64,000 nucleotides of DNA, from positions 863,374-927,373 of the forward strand of contig OZ025806.1 of assembly GCA_964019425.1 (NCBI GenBank). The letters run 5' to 3'. The translations under genes were made by a program, and so were the position numbers. Under the pieces are notes generated by a model, which saw nothing but the letters and a program-made list of their open reading frames with translations, did not search any database and had not been told where the DNA came from. Source of the stretch: Flectonema sp. DT1601 (lineage: Eukaryota; Euglenozoa; Diplonemea; Diplonemida; Diplonemidae). Of this stretch, positions 42,209 to 52,244 are shown one piece after another; the first letter of the stretch is position 1, and each line of letters starts with the position of its first letter.

Positions 42209-43270
42209 ATGATGTGTTTTGAGTGGAGATGCTACTTAGTGGGAATTGTTGGATTATTAGCAGTTGGGTGTGTTGCAATAGGAGCACTTGATCTACCAAA
42301 TCATGAATACATAAGTATAGCTCTACTTAGTGCTGGTGGAGTAGGTATCATTTACTTTGTACTTGGAATGGTTGTATCTGCATTACATACTTGTATGTTT
42401 CCTATAGGACGACCGAAAGACATCGACGGAGACGACTTTGCATTTGGTCCTACCAGTCGTTTTATTCTTCTTGATACTGGGATACCTGCTTTACTAATCG
42501 CACCTCGAAGAACATCTTCTCCGACTTCTGTGTTCATATGGCTTCATGGTAATGCGATGACGTTAAAATCTTGTGAACCACTATCTCAGCTATTAGCTGA
42601 TATGTGTAATGCTTATATTATAATCCCGGAGTATCCGGGTTATGGAATTTACTATAAATTACATAGTTGGTCTTCTCCATCTCCAGGAGCGATAGATGCC
42701 TCTGCGAAATTAGCATATCGATATGTAACAAAAACAATGTCTTGTACTCCAGGAAGAATCATTGTTGTTGGTCATTCAATAGGATGTGGTCCTGCAACAC
42801 GATTAGCATCCATTGCTGATGTTGGTGGATTGGTATTGATTTCCCCGTTTTCAAATTTTTCACTAATAATAGCGAATGTAATTAATCACTATACCTGTGG
42901 GTTTGTAAGCAGGTGCATCGCATCGTTGGTGTCTCCAGCGGTGGGTTGGCATCCCGTGGAAGAAATAAAAAAAGTTCGCAGTCCAGTTCTACTACTACAC
43001 GGGTTACTCGATAATTTAATATCACCTTCACATTCAATTGATATCTTGTGTGCGATAACAAGATCTGATCAGCATATTCCTCCTGATCAACTTTTAAAAT
43101 TTCCAGGTGTCTGGATCCGACTTGCTGGTCGTGCTGATCACATTGAATGGGAAGGAGAAAGTGATGTTGCCGTTCCAATTGCACAATTCACCAGTCACGT
43201 TGTTGATGATAAAAATCTTTCTTCTATCATAGCTTCTGAGATAGAAATGTTAACAGTAACAACATCTTAA
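42209..43270 (+). CDS. membrane-anchored alpha/beta hydrolase (ABHD13/17, Bem46-like)
   Basis: A 353-residue serine hydrolase. Two hydrophobic segments (about residues 8-26 and 36-60) anchor it to a membrane. The fold motifs are FIWLHGNAM (oxyanion loop), EYPGYG, and the nucleophile elbow GHSIGCG with Ser190. Likely triad partners are Asp268 in GLLDNLI and His311 in RADHIEW. Members of the ABHD17/ABHD13/Bem46 group act on acyl chains of lipids or palmitoylated proteins. The exact substrate here is inference. Single exon. Confidence 0.85.
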   Translation: MMCFEWRCYLVGIVGLLAVGCVAIGALDLPNHEYISIALLSAGGVGIIYFVLGMVVSALHTCMFPIGRPKDIDGDDFAFGPTSRFILLDTGIPALLIAPRRTSSPTSVFIWLHGNAMTLKSCEPLSQLLADMCNAYIIIPEYPGYGIYYKLHSWSSPSPGAIDASAKLAYRYVTKTMSCTPGRIIVVGHSIGCGPATRLASIADVGGLVLISPFSNFSLIIANVINHYTCGFVSRCIASLVSPAVGWHPVEEIKKVRSPVLLLHGLLDNLISPSHSIDILCAITRSDQHIPPDQLLKFPGVWIRLAGRADHIEWEGESDVAVPIAQFTSHVVDDKNLSSIIASEIEMLTVTTS

Positions 43271-44163
43271 AGTTGTTGTTTGTTGTCAAAAAAAAAAAAA
43301 AAAAAAAAGAATCTCTCGCATTAATTAAAAGGAATTTTCTTTGATTTTCTTTTTTTGGTTTTCCCTTCTCAGGCTTATGTAAGCAGATATATCTAAATAG
43401 CAAATTTATCAGAAGAGAATGATCTCTTTGTAAGTACAGTTTCAGGGCTCACTCCGTCTTGCAAGCGAGTAGTAGTGCCCATTGTCTTGTAACTACGAAA
43501 CATAGATTACTTCAATAAAATAATAACGAGCTTTTCCCTCATGTGGAACCGTGAACAGTGTCGTAGCCTTTTAATGTGTGTTTATTTTGTTATTCAAGTA
43601 ATTCCTTGCTTATGCGAGTGTGTCACCATGTGCGTTGTAATTTGCAAAAAAAAAAAAAACTATAAGACAATGCATGTATTTATTTTTTCTTTTTTTTTTT
43701 ATTATCGTTTTTTTTTTGGTTGTGTTTCCCTTCCTCCTCTGAAAAGCTGTACTCAAGCAATTCCTTGCTTAGGGTCAATATGTAATTCTTTTTCTTTTTT
43801 CTTTTTTTAATTATTTCTTTCTTCTCATGCTTTAACATACAAGGAGATGAGCAGTGATATCGTTTTCTGTTTTTTTTTCCCCCCTGTTAGGAAGTTTGAT
43901 TTGAAATATGAAAATAATTTTGAATTTAAATTAAAAAAAAAATTAAAACAAAAATAAAATGCTTGCGTTGGTTTATGTACCGTATTAGCTTTGCAGGGTA
44001 TAAACAGGTGAGACATAGTTTTGTAGAATACATTCAACAGTCGTTCTATTACCTCTTCTCCTTCTCACAGCCATGATTTTTTGAATCATTGTATTTTGAA
44101 GATCAAAAAAAAAGAAAAATTATTTCTTTAATTAACTATTTTTTAAGAAAGCGTACATCAAAT
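43271..44163. other. AT-rich spacer
   Basis: A run of 20 A starts 17 bases after the hydrolase stop (43287-43306). More T and A runs follow at about 43647, 43690 and 43930. A short direct repeat (caagtaattccttgcttatg / caagcaattccttgcttagg) lies at about 43596 and 43755. No coding region is supported. Confidence 0.5.
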
Positions 44164-44703
44164 ATGATGGTTGGCGCTAGGCCTCCCCTACAATCTCCTC
44201 GACGTCGTCGAGGAGTTGGTATTGTGGAGGATGTAAATGTACCTGAAGACATCGGAAGCACCGTATGGAATGAACAAGCATCAAGAATATCAATGCATGT
44301 TGATGGTCTTTGTGAAGCACTTGATCAATCAAAGAAAGACCTAGCCTACACAAAATGGGAAAGAGACGAAGCTAACTGGAAACTACGCAGAGTGACTACC
44401 GAAAATGAATCTCTTCGAAAAAGAATTGAAGATTTGGAACGTTCGTTGCTACAGCGAGAAGTAGATCTCAGACAGGCACGTGTTGAGGTGGTACACGCTG
44501 AGAATGACACAGTTCGGTATAGTCAAAGAGCAGACGACTATTACCATAAAATGATATCTTCTACTTCTGATCACGTTGACGTACAACAATTACCAGAACC
44601 TGATCCATCACCAAGAACACCATCAACACCTTCTTTATCATCTGTTCCCCTTCATCGGATGATGAGTTCCTCACAGTCACTGAATACATCTGTAAAACCT
44701 TGA
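44164..44703 (+). CDS. coiled-coil protein, unknown function
   Basis: 179 residues from the first ATG of an ATGATG pair. The N-terminus is basic (SPRRRRGVG). Residues about 45-135 form a heptad-rich charged helix (for example LRKRIEDLERSLLQREVDL) predicted as coiled coil. The last 45 residues are Pro/Ser-rich (PSPRTPSTPSLSS). No catalytic motif. An acceptor-like 'attttttaag' lies 16 bases before the ATG. It could be a cytoskeletal or scaffold protein; not recognised. Confidence 0.7.
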   Translation: MMVGARPPLQSPRRRRGVGIVEDVNVPEDIGSTVWNEQASRISMHVDGLCEALDQSKKDLAYTKWERDEANWKLRRVTTENESLRKRIEDLERSLLQREVDLRQARVEVVHAENDTVRYSQRADDYYHKMISSTSDHVDVQQLPEPDPSPRTPSTPSLSSVPLHRMMSSSQSLNTSVKP

Positions 44704-45182
44704 TAGTCGTATCCTATTTCTTGGTTAAGTGTCTTCATGAGGTTAACGTCCTTCTTCTCTGAGTCTTGATAAATATCATTACGCTTTTCCTGTTGCGCAA
44801 AAAAAAAAAAAAAAAAAACATTTGCAAAAGCACTCTCCGAGAAAAATAGGGTTGTGTGTATTTGTCAGTCGCTGTTGTCTGAGTGCTTAGTATTCCGGCA
44901 CAATAGTTTTCTGGCTTTCGGTATCGAATGGCAGTCGTTTTTTAACTTGACGAGGTGAACCTTGAAGGTTTACTGTTTTATTTAAATGCTTTCTTGTATA
45001 GAATTATGTTCTTCTTTCGCTTTAATCTGAGAGTAAGATTCATTTCACTTTCTGGTCTGTTTGTATGGAATCTGCAAACCAGCTACCTGCATCTTGTAAT
45101 TTTGCAACCATCCTGTTTCTGATGTTGAAAGATAAGTGAAGTAATAAATAATATTATTGTTCAGACTTGAGAACAGCAAATA
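44704..45182. other. spacer before the Erv-like gene
   Basis: Includes a 19-20 A run at about 44799-44818. No gene or repeat is recognised. 'cttgagaacag' directly precedes caaataATG of the next gene. Confidence 0.5.
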
Positions 45183-46109
45183 ATGGAATTCGCATCACCA
45201 CCGAGATGGAGGGCATGGGCGACTGGAGATCCGGTTTCACCTCGCAGAGATAGTTCTCAAGAGGAGTTTATTCCGCCATCGTACTTTGAAGGTGATGACA
45301 GAAATCAATATGCTGTCTCAGTAATGGAAAAAGGATTTGAGCATTTTAGAATGGTCCTACACAGCACTGATCCAACTGGCTGGGCGTGGTCAAAGCCACT
45401 GTGGCAAGCTCTCTTTCAAACATCATACGCTCTAAGCGATCCTGTTAGTGATTGGGCAACGGAAACAATTTATCACGGATTTAGGAATGTTGCAAATCAG
45501 ATTCCTTGTCAGATGTGTGCGAGTCACTTCATTGAGAGACTCTCATCATTTCCTAGACGTGGAATGAATCCGAGTAACCTACAGGGATGGGTTTCTGAAT
45601 TGAAGAAAGAAGTCGACTTTAGAGCCCAACAGCGGAGAGATGGTGTGAATATGTCACCACAACATCAGTCACCGCACCAGTCCCCACGACACATGTCACA
45701 ACGTCCTCTATCACCAGAACGTTCCCATTCTAGAGGTCAAGTAGCAATGGTGTATGACAACAGTAGTACTGTTTATCTAAACCAACCTCACAACCCTACT
45801 GATGGATACCAGCCTCACTATAATAATGTCACTAGATCCTCAAGTCCTCGTACCCCTTGGGCAGAGCTTGCTGTATGTGATTTCTTCGTTCTTTTGTAAA
45901 CCCTTCTTACTGCTGTTGATATGAGTTTTTATGTTAAATTAATAACAAAACAGAGCTTTCAACAATACAATGGGCTGTGTCAACATGGAGCTATGACACC
46001 GTACTGTGATTTGTGTACAGGAGGCCATGGATCTCCTGTAAGAGGTAGAGCTATAGCTGTTGGGGACTGTGATCCTGTGGGTTATCAACGTTCCTGTAAC
46101 GGCTGCTGA
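45183..46109 (+). CDS. Erv/ALR-like protein with atypical FAD site and Cys-rich tail
   Basis: Two exons, 45183-45872 and 45954-46109 (81-bp GT-AG intron, phase 0), 281 residues. Residues about 45-150 resemble the Erv1/ALR sulfhydryl oxidase helical bundle: WSKPLWQALFQTSYALSD at the start, the redox pair IPCQMCASHFIERL (Cys109, Cys112), and NPSNLQGWVSELKKEVDFR at the position of the FAD-binding WxxxxHNxVN helix. The usual HN and N are replaced by Lys/Lys and Asp, and the early His is missing, so FAD binding and oxidase activity are doubtful. After a Ser/Pro/His-rich linker, exon 2 encodes a Cys-rich tail (LCQHG, YCDLC, SCNGC) that could bind zinc or act as a redox shuttle. The homology call is by eye. 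Confidence 0.6.
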
Positions 46110-46450
46110 TTTTCTCGATGGTAACCTTTTACCATAATTATTCTCTTTGGTTTCCTTTATATCAGTCCATAGTAGGGATTCGATGCCTTATATTGGCAAG
46201 GACAGCTTCGTATTTTTATTTGGATATGTTTTTTTTTTATTTTTTTTATATATTTTTTTTTTTTCTCTGGATAAAACTTTGTAATTGTGCCTCTTCTGGA
46301 TTTTATATTATTTTTTTTTTTCCTTCATTAATTTTGATAAGTTTTTTTGTATGAACTAAAAAGAATGTTTTGGCACTAGTCTGTATAAAACAAATCGTTT
46401 CAGCAGATTAGAACAAAAAAAATAAGCCGATTCTTACTTTATTATTATTA
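46110..46450. other. T-rich spacer
   Basis: Very T-rich downstream sequence with no gene, ending at the MITE at 46451. Confidence 0.5.
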
Positions 46451-46582
46451 CTGTAACTATAAATATCACGGTGTATAAAAGATTTGGAGTATAACAACTT
46501 TGGACATAATAAAGATGGTGAATTTGGCCATTTTTTGGAGATTTGGAGACTTTTTTATACACCATGATATTTATAATTACGG
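46451..46582. mobile_element. 132-bp MITE derived from the pogo-type element
   Basis: Terminal inverted repeats of about 30 bp (consensus start CYGTAAYTATAAATATCAYG) are flanked by TA at 46449-46450 and 46583-46584. Read on the - strand, the body is the left end of the 8506-9641 element up to its 'ccaccatctt...tccaaag' motif, then directly that element's right end after the second occurrence of the same motif. Only one copy of the motif remains (about 46499-46522). There is no coding capacity; it would depend on a transposase supplied in trans. Confidence 0.88.
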
Positions 46583-46584
46583 TA

Positions 46585-47116
46585 TTATTATTATTATTGT
46601 TTTTCCCGTTTGTTAGTAGTTGTAGAAATAGTCTTCAACGACGCCAAGCCGTTGTTCTTTTTCTTTTTTTCCCCCGTTTTTTCTTTAAAACTGGTGTTGT
46701 AAAAAAATTCCTTTATTTCATTGTAAGAATTGTGTTACACAGATTACAGTTCTTTGCATCTGTGCGACCACAAGAGGTTCGCGGGAAGACTGTTCCTTAT
46801 TAGCCAATAACTTTTTTTTTTTTTTTTCTTTTGCCGATCGAATGCTTGCTACGTTTACGGCCATTTCCACTTGTGATTTTCTTTCTTTTTTTTTCTCTTT
46901 TTTTTTTCTCTCTGTTCCCCGCACACGCGGTACATGTTCGATGAAAGGAGAAATCCCGCGAAAGGTCCCCTTTCACATTATTACGAACAGTGGGTGACGC
47001 GACGTGACAACAATTGTTTGATTATTCAGCTATTTATTAGCCACATCTAAGGAAGAGATATACTTCATTCGAGTTCTGACCTTTCATTATTATCTACAGG
47101 TCCATCAGCGTATAAA
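46585..47116. other. T-rich spacer before the DOMON gene
   Basis: T runs (about 46808-46830 and 46885-46912). No gene. 'cattattatctacag' and 'gtccatcag' lie just before the next ATG and are good acceptor candidates. Confidence 0.5.
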
Positions 47117-50100
47117 ATGAACATGAAAATGGGTGTACTAACATTGTGCATCCTTGTCTTAATGACAATCAGTGAGGTTAGAGGAGGTAGACTCGCAGGG
47201 TTTAACAACGGACTGGTCTCAGTTCAATTTGAAATAATTGACAGCTCTGGAGTGATGTACATGTCGATGTCGGGTCCGCCAGACATCTGGTTTGGTGTTG
47301 GTTTAAACAACACAGAATCAGATAGGCATGCTATGAAAGGAACGTATGCTATAATCGTAACGCCTGGTGAAACTGGAACTGTTCAGGAATGGATTCTTGG
47401 TGATCAGGGTGATTCCAGTACTCAAAAGAAACTTTCTAACACAATCACTGTATCAACTAACACTGTTGAAGGCGGTATTCGAACTGTTGTGTTTTGGAGA
47501 AATCTGGTTGGAGAAACTCCTGAACACAAAACATTTTCATCAAACGGAGGGAAGCTTTTAGAAATGCCACTTATAGAAGCAACAGGAAGCAGTGAAGGCG
47601 GCGGTACTGGAGCAATATTCGGAAATCACTTCGACAAAAGAGGAAGTTACACAATGAATTTCACAACCATAACACGCGCAAAGTTAGAAATCATTGACGA
47701 CGTTGATGTGGTGATGGATTTCTATTCATCTAGCAACACGATTGTCACTGATGAACTTTATACAACAATAACTGGGCCAAGCACTTCTAGTTTTTCAGTC
47801 TCTTTTGGTGATGATGCATCCCACAGCTTCATTGTATCTGCGACAGGTGACATTGCAGAGTACAAAAATAATAAAAAACTCCCATCCGTATTAAAGAACA
47901 TTAACACTACGACTTATGGAGATAATCGTCGAGTCTCTTTTGAGAGACCAGCGATGGGACCGACAGAAGACTATTACCACTTTGAAATTGGAGTAGTTAG
48001 TATTTCTTATGAAATATCCATTAACAATAAAAAAGTGAATTCTGGTAATTCAACAATCGCAAGCATTCATAGAACAACTGGATCACAAAATGATGTTTCA
48101 AAAACAGTAGTCGCATTAGAAATCAGTTTGTGTGAAGTATCAAACGAGATGACTTTAACATTGACGGGACCATCAAGCGACGATACATATTTCGCAGTCG
48201 GGTTTAATGCGACAGGTATGGAAACCAAACCTTGGACTATCATTGTAATTGGTACAGTCATAAATGAATATCATACTTATCAGGATTCAGATGCGGGTGT
48301 CACTCAGGTAAACACAAATAACACAACTGTTGGATTCACCGTCATATCAACGTCTACGACCAACGGTTATCAAACTGTGAAGATTTCACGTCCAACTAAG
48401 AATTCGGTATTTAACAGTGAGAGTTTCGATTTTAGAGCTGGGTATAAAAATTTGCCATTCATCAGTTCACACGGAAAAGTAACGAACGGAGTTATTCAAT
48501 ACCACGAAAGTAGAAAGAGTTCATCCATTACCCTAGACAGAATATCAACTTACACTGCTAACACGATCTATACAACGAAAAACGGTGACTTGTCTTTTGA
48601 TTTGACTATTGATGAAGGAAGTAATCACATGGTTTCTATGACTTTACAAGGACCAGATTCAAAATGGTTTAGTGTTGGATTTGGTAGTGCTATTATGAAT
48701 GATACTTATGCTATAGTAGTACATGGGAATTATATTGAAGAAAGGACACTTGGTCAACATACTAGTGGTACTAATTTATCAACTCAGTCTATTACTGTTG
48801 TATCAGATGAGAGTGTGAGTGGGATTCGAACAGTTAAATTAACAAGACCTGTTGTGTCTGATACGCAACACTTTGATTTCAATACTAAAATTCCGGTATA
48901 CGGAGCAGCTTTTGGAATTGTAACAATCGCAGCTGTTGGTCAGGGATCAGAGTTTTCGTATCATGCGTACGGTGGGGAGGTTTCAGGATTTTGGCTTCCG
49001 TTGCATTTAGGTTCATCAACACCGCCAAGTCCTCCTCCACCACCACCACCACCAACAGAGATGCCTACGTGTGACATCTCAGATGTTAGAATTAATCCAG
49101 AATTCCCAGATAGGTATGCATGCAAGAAACAAATAACTAGGGAACTGTCATACCACTGGAAATATGATTCTGCCACTTCTTTTATCTATTTCGGTATTGA
49201 AAATGCTGCTCCTGGTTGGGTAGGCATTACCGTCCCTGAAGCAGGACATTGCGGATCCATGTACCCAGCAAAGGGCGTGATAGGAACTCATCAATCGCAA
49301 ATGACATACATCGTTCAATCAAAAGGAGCTAATGCTATTTTAAAAGATCACACACAACAAACTTTAAACCTAACCGGTTCTTTTGATGCTGGGATCACAA
49401 TGATTAGATGGGTTCGTAAAGCCTCTGCTGTCCCTTTGATTAACCCTGAGCTTGATACATGTTTTAACTATGCTAGTAACCCAAGTAACCAAATAGGTTA
49501 TCATGGTCCTGGTACTGAAGCGCGAGGATCTTTTAAAATAAATCTATCGACTGGTACTACAGAGACTGTATCATCACCTTTAAAAAGTAAAAGGATCACT
49601 CACGGAATCTTAATGATTGCAGCTTGGTGTTGGTTTGTTCCACTTGGTATTTTATTAAAGCGTTATGGAAAACCAGTTTTTTCTCTTGGGATATCTCAGT
49701 TTTATGGACACATTGCGTTAGTTATGTTTGGATTGGTACTGACTGTGGCGAGTTTTATACTTGCGACCAGCAATGGATTCGGAGGAGGGAAATATTCCCA
49801 TGGAACTATTGGTGTGGCTGTACTCGTATTGGCAGGTTCCAATCCAATTGTTGGTGTATTGGGATATTCGTTCGTTAGAAATCCTAATCATCCAAAAAGA
49901 TGGATATTTAACATAACTCATTGGATTATAGGACGCGGTGTTTATCTCTTGGCAACTGTTCAGTGTTTCTTTGGAATAGAATCGTTAAATGCGGTCGAAG
50001 GTGTTGACAGATCACCTTATCTAATTGCTGTAATCTCTGGTATTGTAATGTCTATCACTACTTTTTTCATATGCGATGCCCTGGTAACCCAGTTTATTAA

Positions 50101-50161
50101 ACGTAAAGACGAAGTGCTCCAAACCCAACGAGAACAAATCAAGGCAGCCCTTCTTGAATAG
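47117..50161 (+). CDS. multi-DOMON ectodomain with cytochrome b561-type membrane domain
   Basis: 1014 residues in one exon. It has a signal peptide (about 1-23). Four DOMON-like beta domains lie at about 25-165, 180-310, 320-465 and 475-620, each with a 'WF.VGF/L...M...YAIIV' type core. A Pro run (PPSPPPPPPPPTEMP) follows. A fifth, diverged DOMON (about 655-815) carries its own Cys residues. About 825-990 is a cytochrome b561-type bundle with heme-ligand His candidates in THGILMIAAW, GHIALVMFG, SHGTIGVAV and ITHWIIGRG. DOMON-b561 proteins move electrons across membranes, usually with ascorbate as donor and ferric iron or other acceptors. The presence of all four His suggests a working electron channel. 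Most relatives have one or two DOMONs, so five is unusual. Confidence 0.85.
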   Translation: MNMKMGVLTLCILVLMTISEVRGGRLAGFNNGLVSVQFEIIDSSGVMYMSMSGPPDIWFGVGLNNTESDRHAMKGTYAIIVTPGETGTVQEWILGDQGDSSTQKKLSNTITVSTNTVEGGIRTVVFWRNLVGETPEHKTFSSNGGKLLEMPLIEATGSSEGGGTGAIFGNHFDKRGSYTMNFTTITRAKLEIIDDVDVVMDFYSSSNTIVTDELYTTITGPSTSSFSVSFGDDASHSFIVSATGDIAEYKNNKKLPSVLKNINTTTYGDNRRVSFERPAMGPTEDYYHFEIGVVSISYEISINNKKVNSGNSTIASIHRTTGSQNDVSKTVVALEISLCEVSNEMTLTLTGPSSDDTYFAVGFNATGMETKPWTIIVIGTVINEYHTYQDSDAGVTQVNTNNTTVGFTVISTSTTNGYQTVKISRPTKNSVFNSESFDFRAGYKNLPFISSHGKVTNGVIQYHESRKSSSITLDRISTYTANTIYTTKNGDLSFDLTIDEGSNHMVSMTLQGPDSKWFSVGFGSAIMNDTYAIVVHGNYIEERTLGQHTSGTNLSTQSITVVSDESVSGIRTVKLTRPVVSDTQHFDFNTKIPVYGAAFGIVTIAAVGQGSEFSYHAYGGEVSGFWLPLHLGSSTPPSPPPPPPPPTEMPTCDISDVRINPEFPDRYACKKQITRELSYHWKYDSATSFIYFGIENAAPGWVGITVPEAGHCGSMYPAKGVIGTHQSQMTYIVQSKGANAILKDHTQQTLNLTGSFDAGITMIRWVRKASAVPLINPELDTCFNYASNPSNQIGYHGPGTEARGSFKINLSTGTTETVSSPLKSKRITHGILMIAAWCWFVPLGILLKRYGKPVFSLGISQFYGHIALVMFGLVLTVASFILATSNGFGGGKYSHGTIGVAVLVLAGSNPIVGVLGYSFVRNPNHPKRWIFNITHWIIGRGVYLLATVQCFFGIESLNAVEGVDRSPYLIAVISGIVMSITTFFICDALVTQFIKRKDEVLQTQREQIKAALLE

Positions 50162-52244
50162 GAAATTATAATTTCCTCTTTTAGTTTTTTTGTTCTTTTT
50201 ACGACATAAAGAGGTCAAAGGTAGATTACACAGTTAAATACCCCCACGACAGTACAAAGGAGTAAATTAAAAAGATATTGAAAGCATCAACGAAACACCA
50301 AAAGTAAGATCTAAACCAACTGGTAGAGTTAGGGCAATGTACTTTGCCCTCATTAAAAGATTAGATCGGACACAACGTACCCTCATGTTGCCCTCATTAA
50401 TGAACTTTAGAATATCCTCGAAACGTTATACTTTTTATTTTTATAACAAAAGAGTGTTTTTTTCTTTTAACTTTGTTTGAGTGTAAGTTGTTACGGACTA
50501 CAGGACATGGAACGCTCAACCTGTTAGTACGTGGTCCCCGAATTACCAGATTCGACAACGTCTTCAATATAATTTTCCCTTTTTTACGTTTTATTTTTTC
50601 TGAACGTAATTATTCGTTGATTAGCTACGATTATTTCTTTTTAGTCAAGTGCTTGATATTAGTTTTATATTTAATACCCAAAGATGTTACTGTTTTCTTT
50701 ACATAGTTAAAGTTTCACCCCCCTCTCGCTTACCGAAACCTAATAGTTACTTTAAAAGGCTAAGTTAAGCATCACACCTAGTCACTGTATTTAAAACTAA
50801 AACTAATGTTAAATTATCATTATGTTGTTTATGATACAATACATTTTACGTACAAAATCAAACAGTTAACCCTCTCTCGCTTAGTATGTTATTTTCAGCT
50901 CTTTTCTCATCCTCGAAGGCAACATTTCTTCAGAGTGTCGGAGTTGAGAGTTGTATGTAGTACTATATCTTTCCTACGTGTTTGTCACTGTTTTAATTCC
51001 CCCTGTTGATCTTTTATTTTTTCATTGTTAAACTATCCCCCTACCTCTCCCTTTCCCTTTACGAACATTAACTTTGATGCAATGAATATATATTTAATAT
51101 AAATCTGCTCAAAGTAAGTTGATTTCCCGTACCCCGTTCACTACCTGGTTGTTGTTATTCTGAGTTTTTACCAGTTTTATAACAAATGAGGAACAACAGG
51201 GAAGGGGAAAAAAAAAAAAAAAAAAAAAAAATTGTAACAAATAATCTACACTTCTTCCGTCCATCGCTAAAAAGAGAAGCTGATAGCGATTTGATAAGGG
51301 TTTTTGTTTTCAGCCAGAGAGCAGTTCAAAGGATTTGAAGGTTTTTACTAACCTTCTAACTTTAGTAGTGTTGTCTGTTGTTTAACGAAAACCATATTTA
51401 AAAATAAAATAATAATACTTGGATCGAAGAGAGTGCCAGTGGAACCCCTTAATTGGGAATTTCAAAAAATAAAATAAAATAAAATAAAAGGGTTGACACT
51501 CCTCTGCCTCCAGTCTTTTAAATTTTGTGTTTTACGTTTCTAAATCCGCTCCGGAACATTCTTAAAAAATTGGCAACTTTCACAAAAAAGTCACGTTCAT
51601 TGCCTTAAAGTGCTTATTTTATTAATAATTACCTAAGTATGGGGGTGGGGTTTGTATACTGGTCGACATTTCGCGGTGGCTGCAAAAATGCTGCTGCGTA
51701 GCATCTGATCACGTGGTATAGAAATGACTAACCCCTTGTTAATTAAAATAACCTGCACAATGTTGGGAATTTTCCCTCGTGGCAAGATGAGCAGCCCAAG
51801 TAGAAAAAAACAAAAATAGTAATAATAATAATAATTTTTCTCCCCATTTTACTGTGTGATGTAATAACCTCTGTTGTTTTCTTTTTTTCTATCACTGTTT
51901 GCTCCGTCTTTTTTTGATAATTTTTTACAAGAGACTTTTGGGTTAGAATACTTACTTTATTTTTTTACTCTCCTTTTTTTTTTTTTTTTTTTTTCAATAC
52001 CATACATGATAATCAAAATATTAAAAATCGTTCAAACTTCACTTGACTAACAAACTAAAAATCTTAATTAACACAACTCAGCAGCATCTGAACAACAAGG
52101 ACAAGTAGTATAAGATTAAGGCTCCTGAAACTACATATTCTATTACCCTTTGATGTTGGGAAACTGCAGAAATGAATACTTTTCTTTTACTAATCTCTGT
52201 TTTTTGTTCTCACTTTTCTATACACAACTCAGCGGTATCATACA
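50162..52244. repeat. long repeat-rich spacer
   Basis: No gene. It contains pieces of the interspersed families seen elsewhere: about 50488-50570 (related to 35063-35110), about 50610-50720 ('agtcaag...ttgatatta') and about 50795-50880 ('aatgttaaattatc...gatacaatac', related to 10040 and 58640). There are homopolymer runs at 51208-51231 (A), 51970-51994 (T), and an (aaaat)n stretch at about 51466-51490. 'ggacaagtagtataagatta' at about 52099 recurs at 57690. Confidence 0.6.

Noticed and set aside
43541-43810. Open frame in the hydrolase/coiled-coil spacer
   Set aside because: Phe/Cys-rich reading of T-rich DNA without domain, ATG context or homologue.
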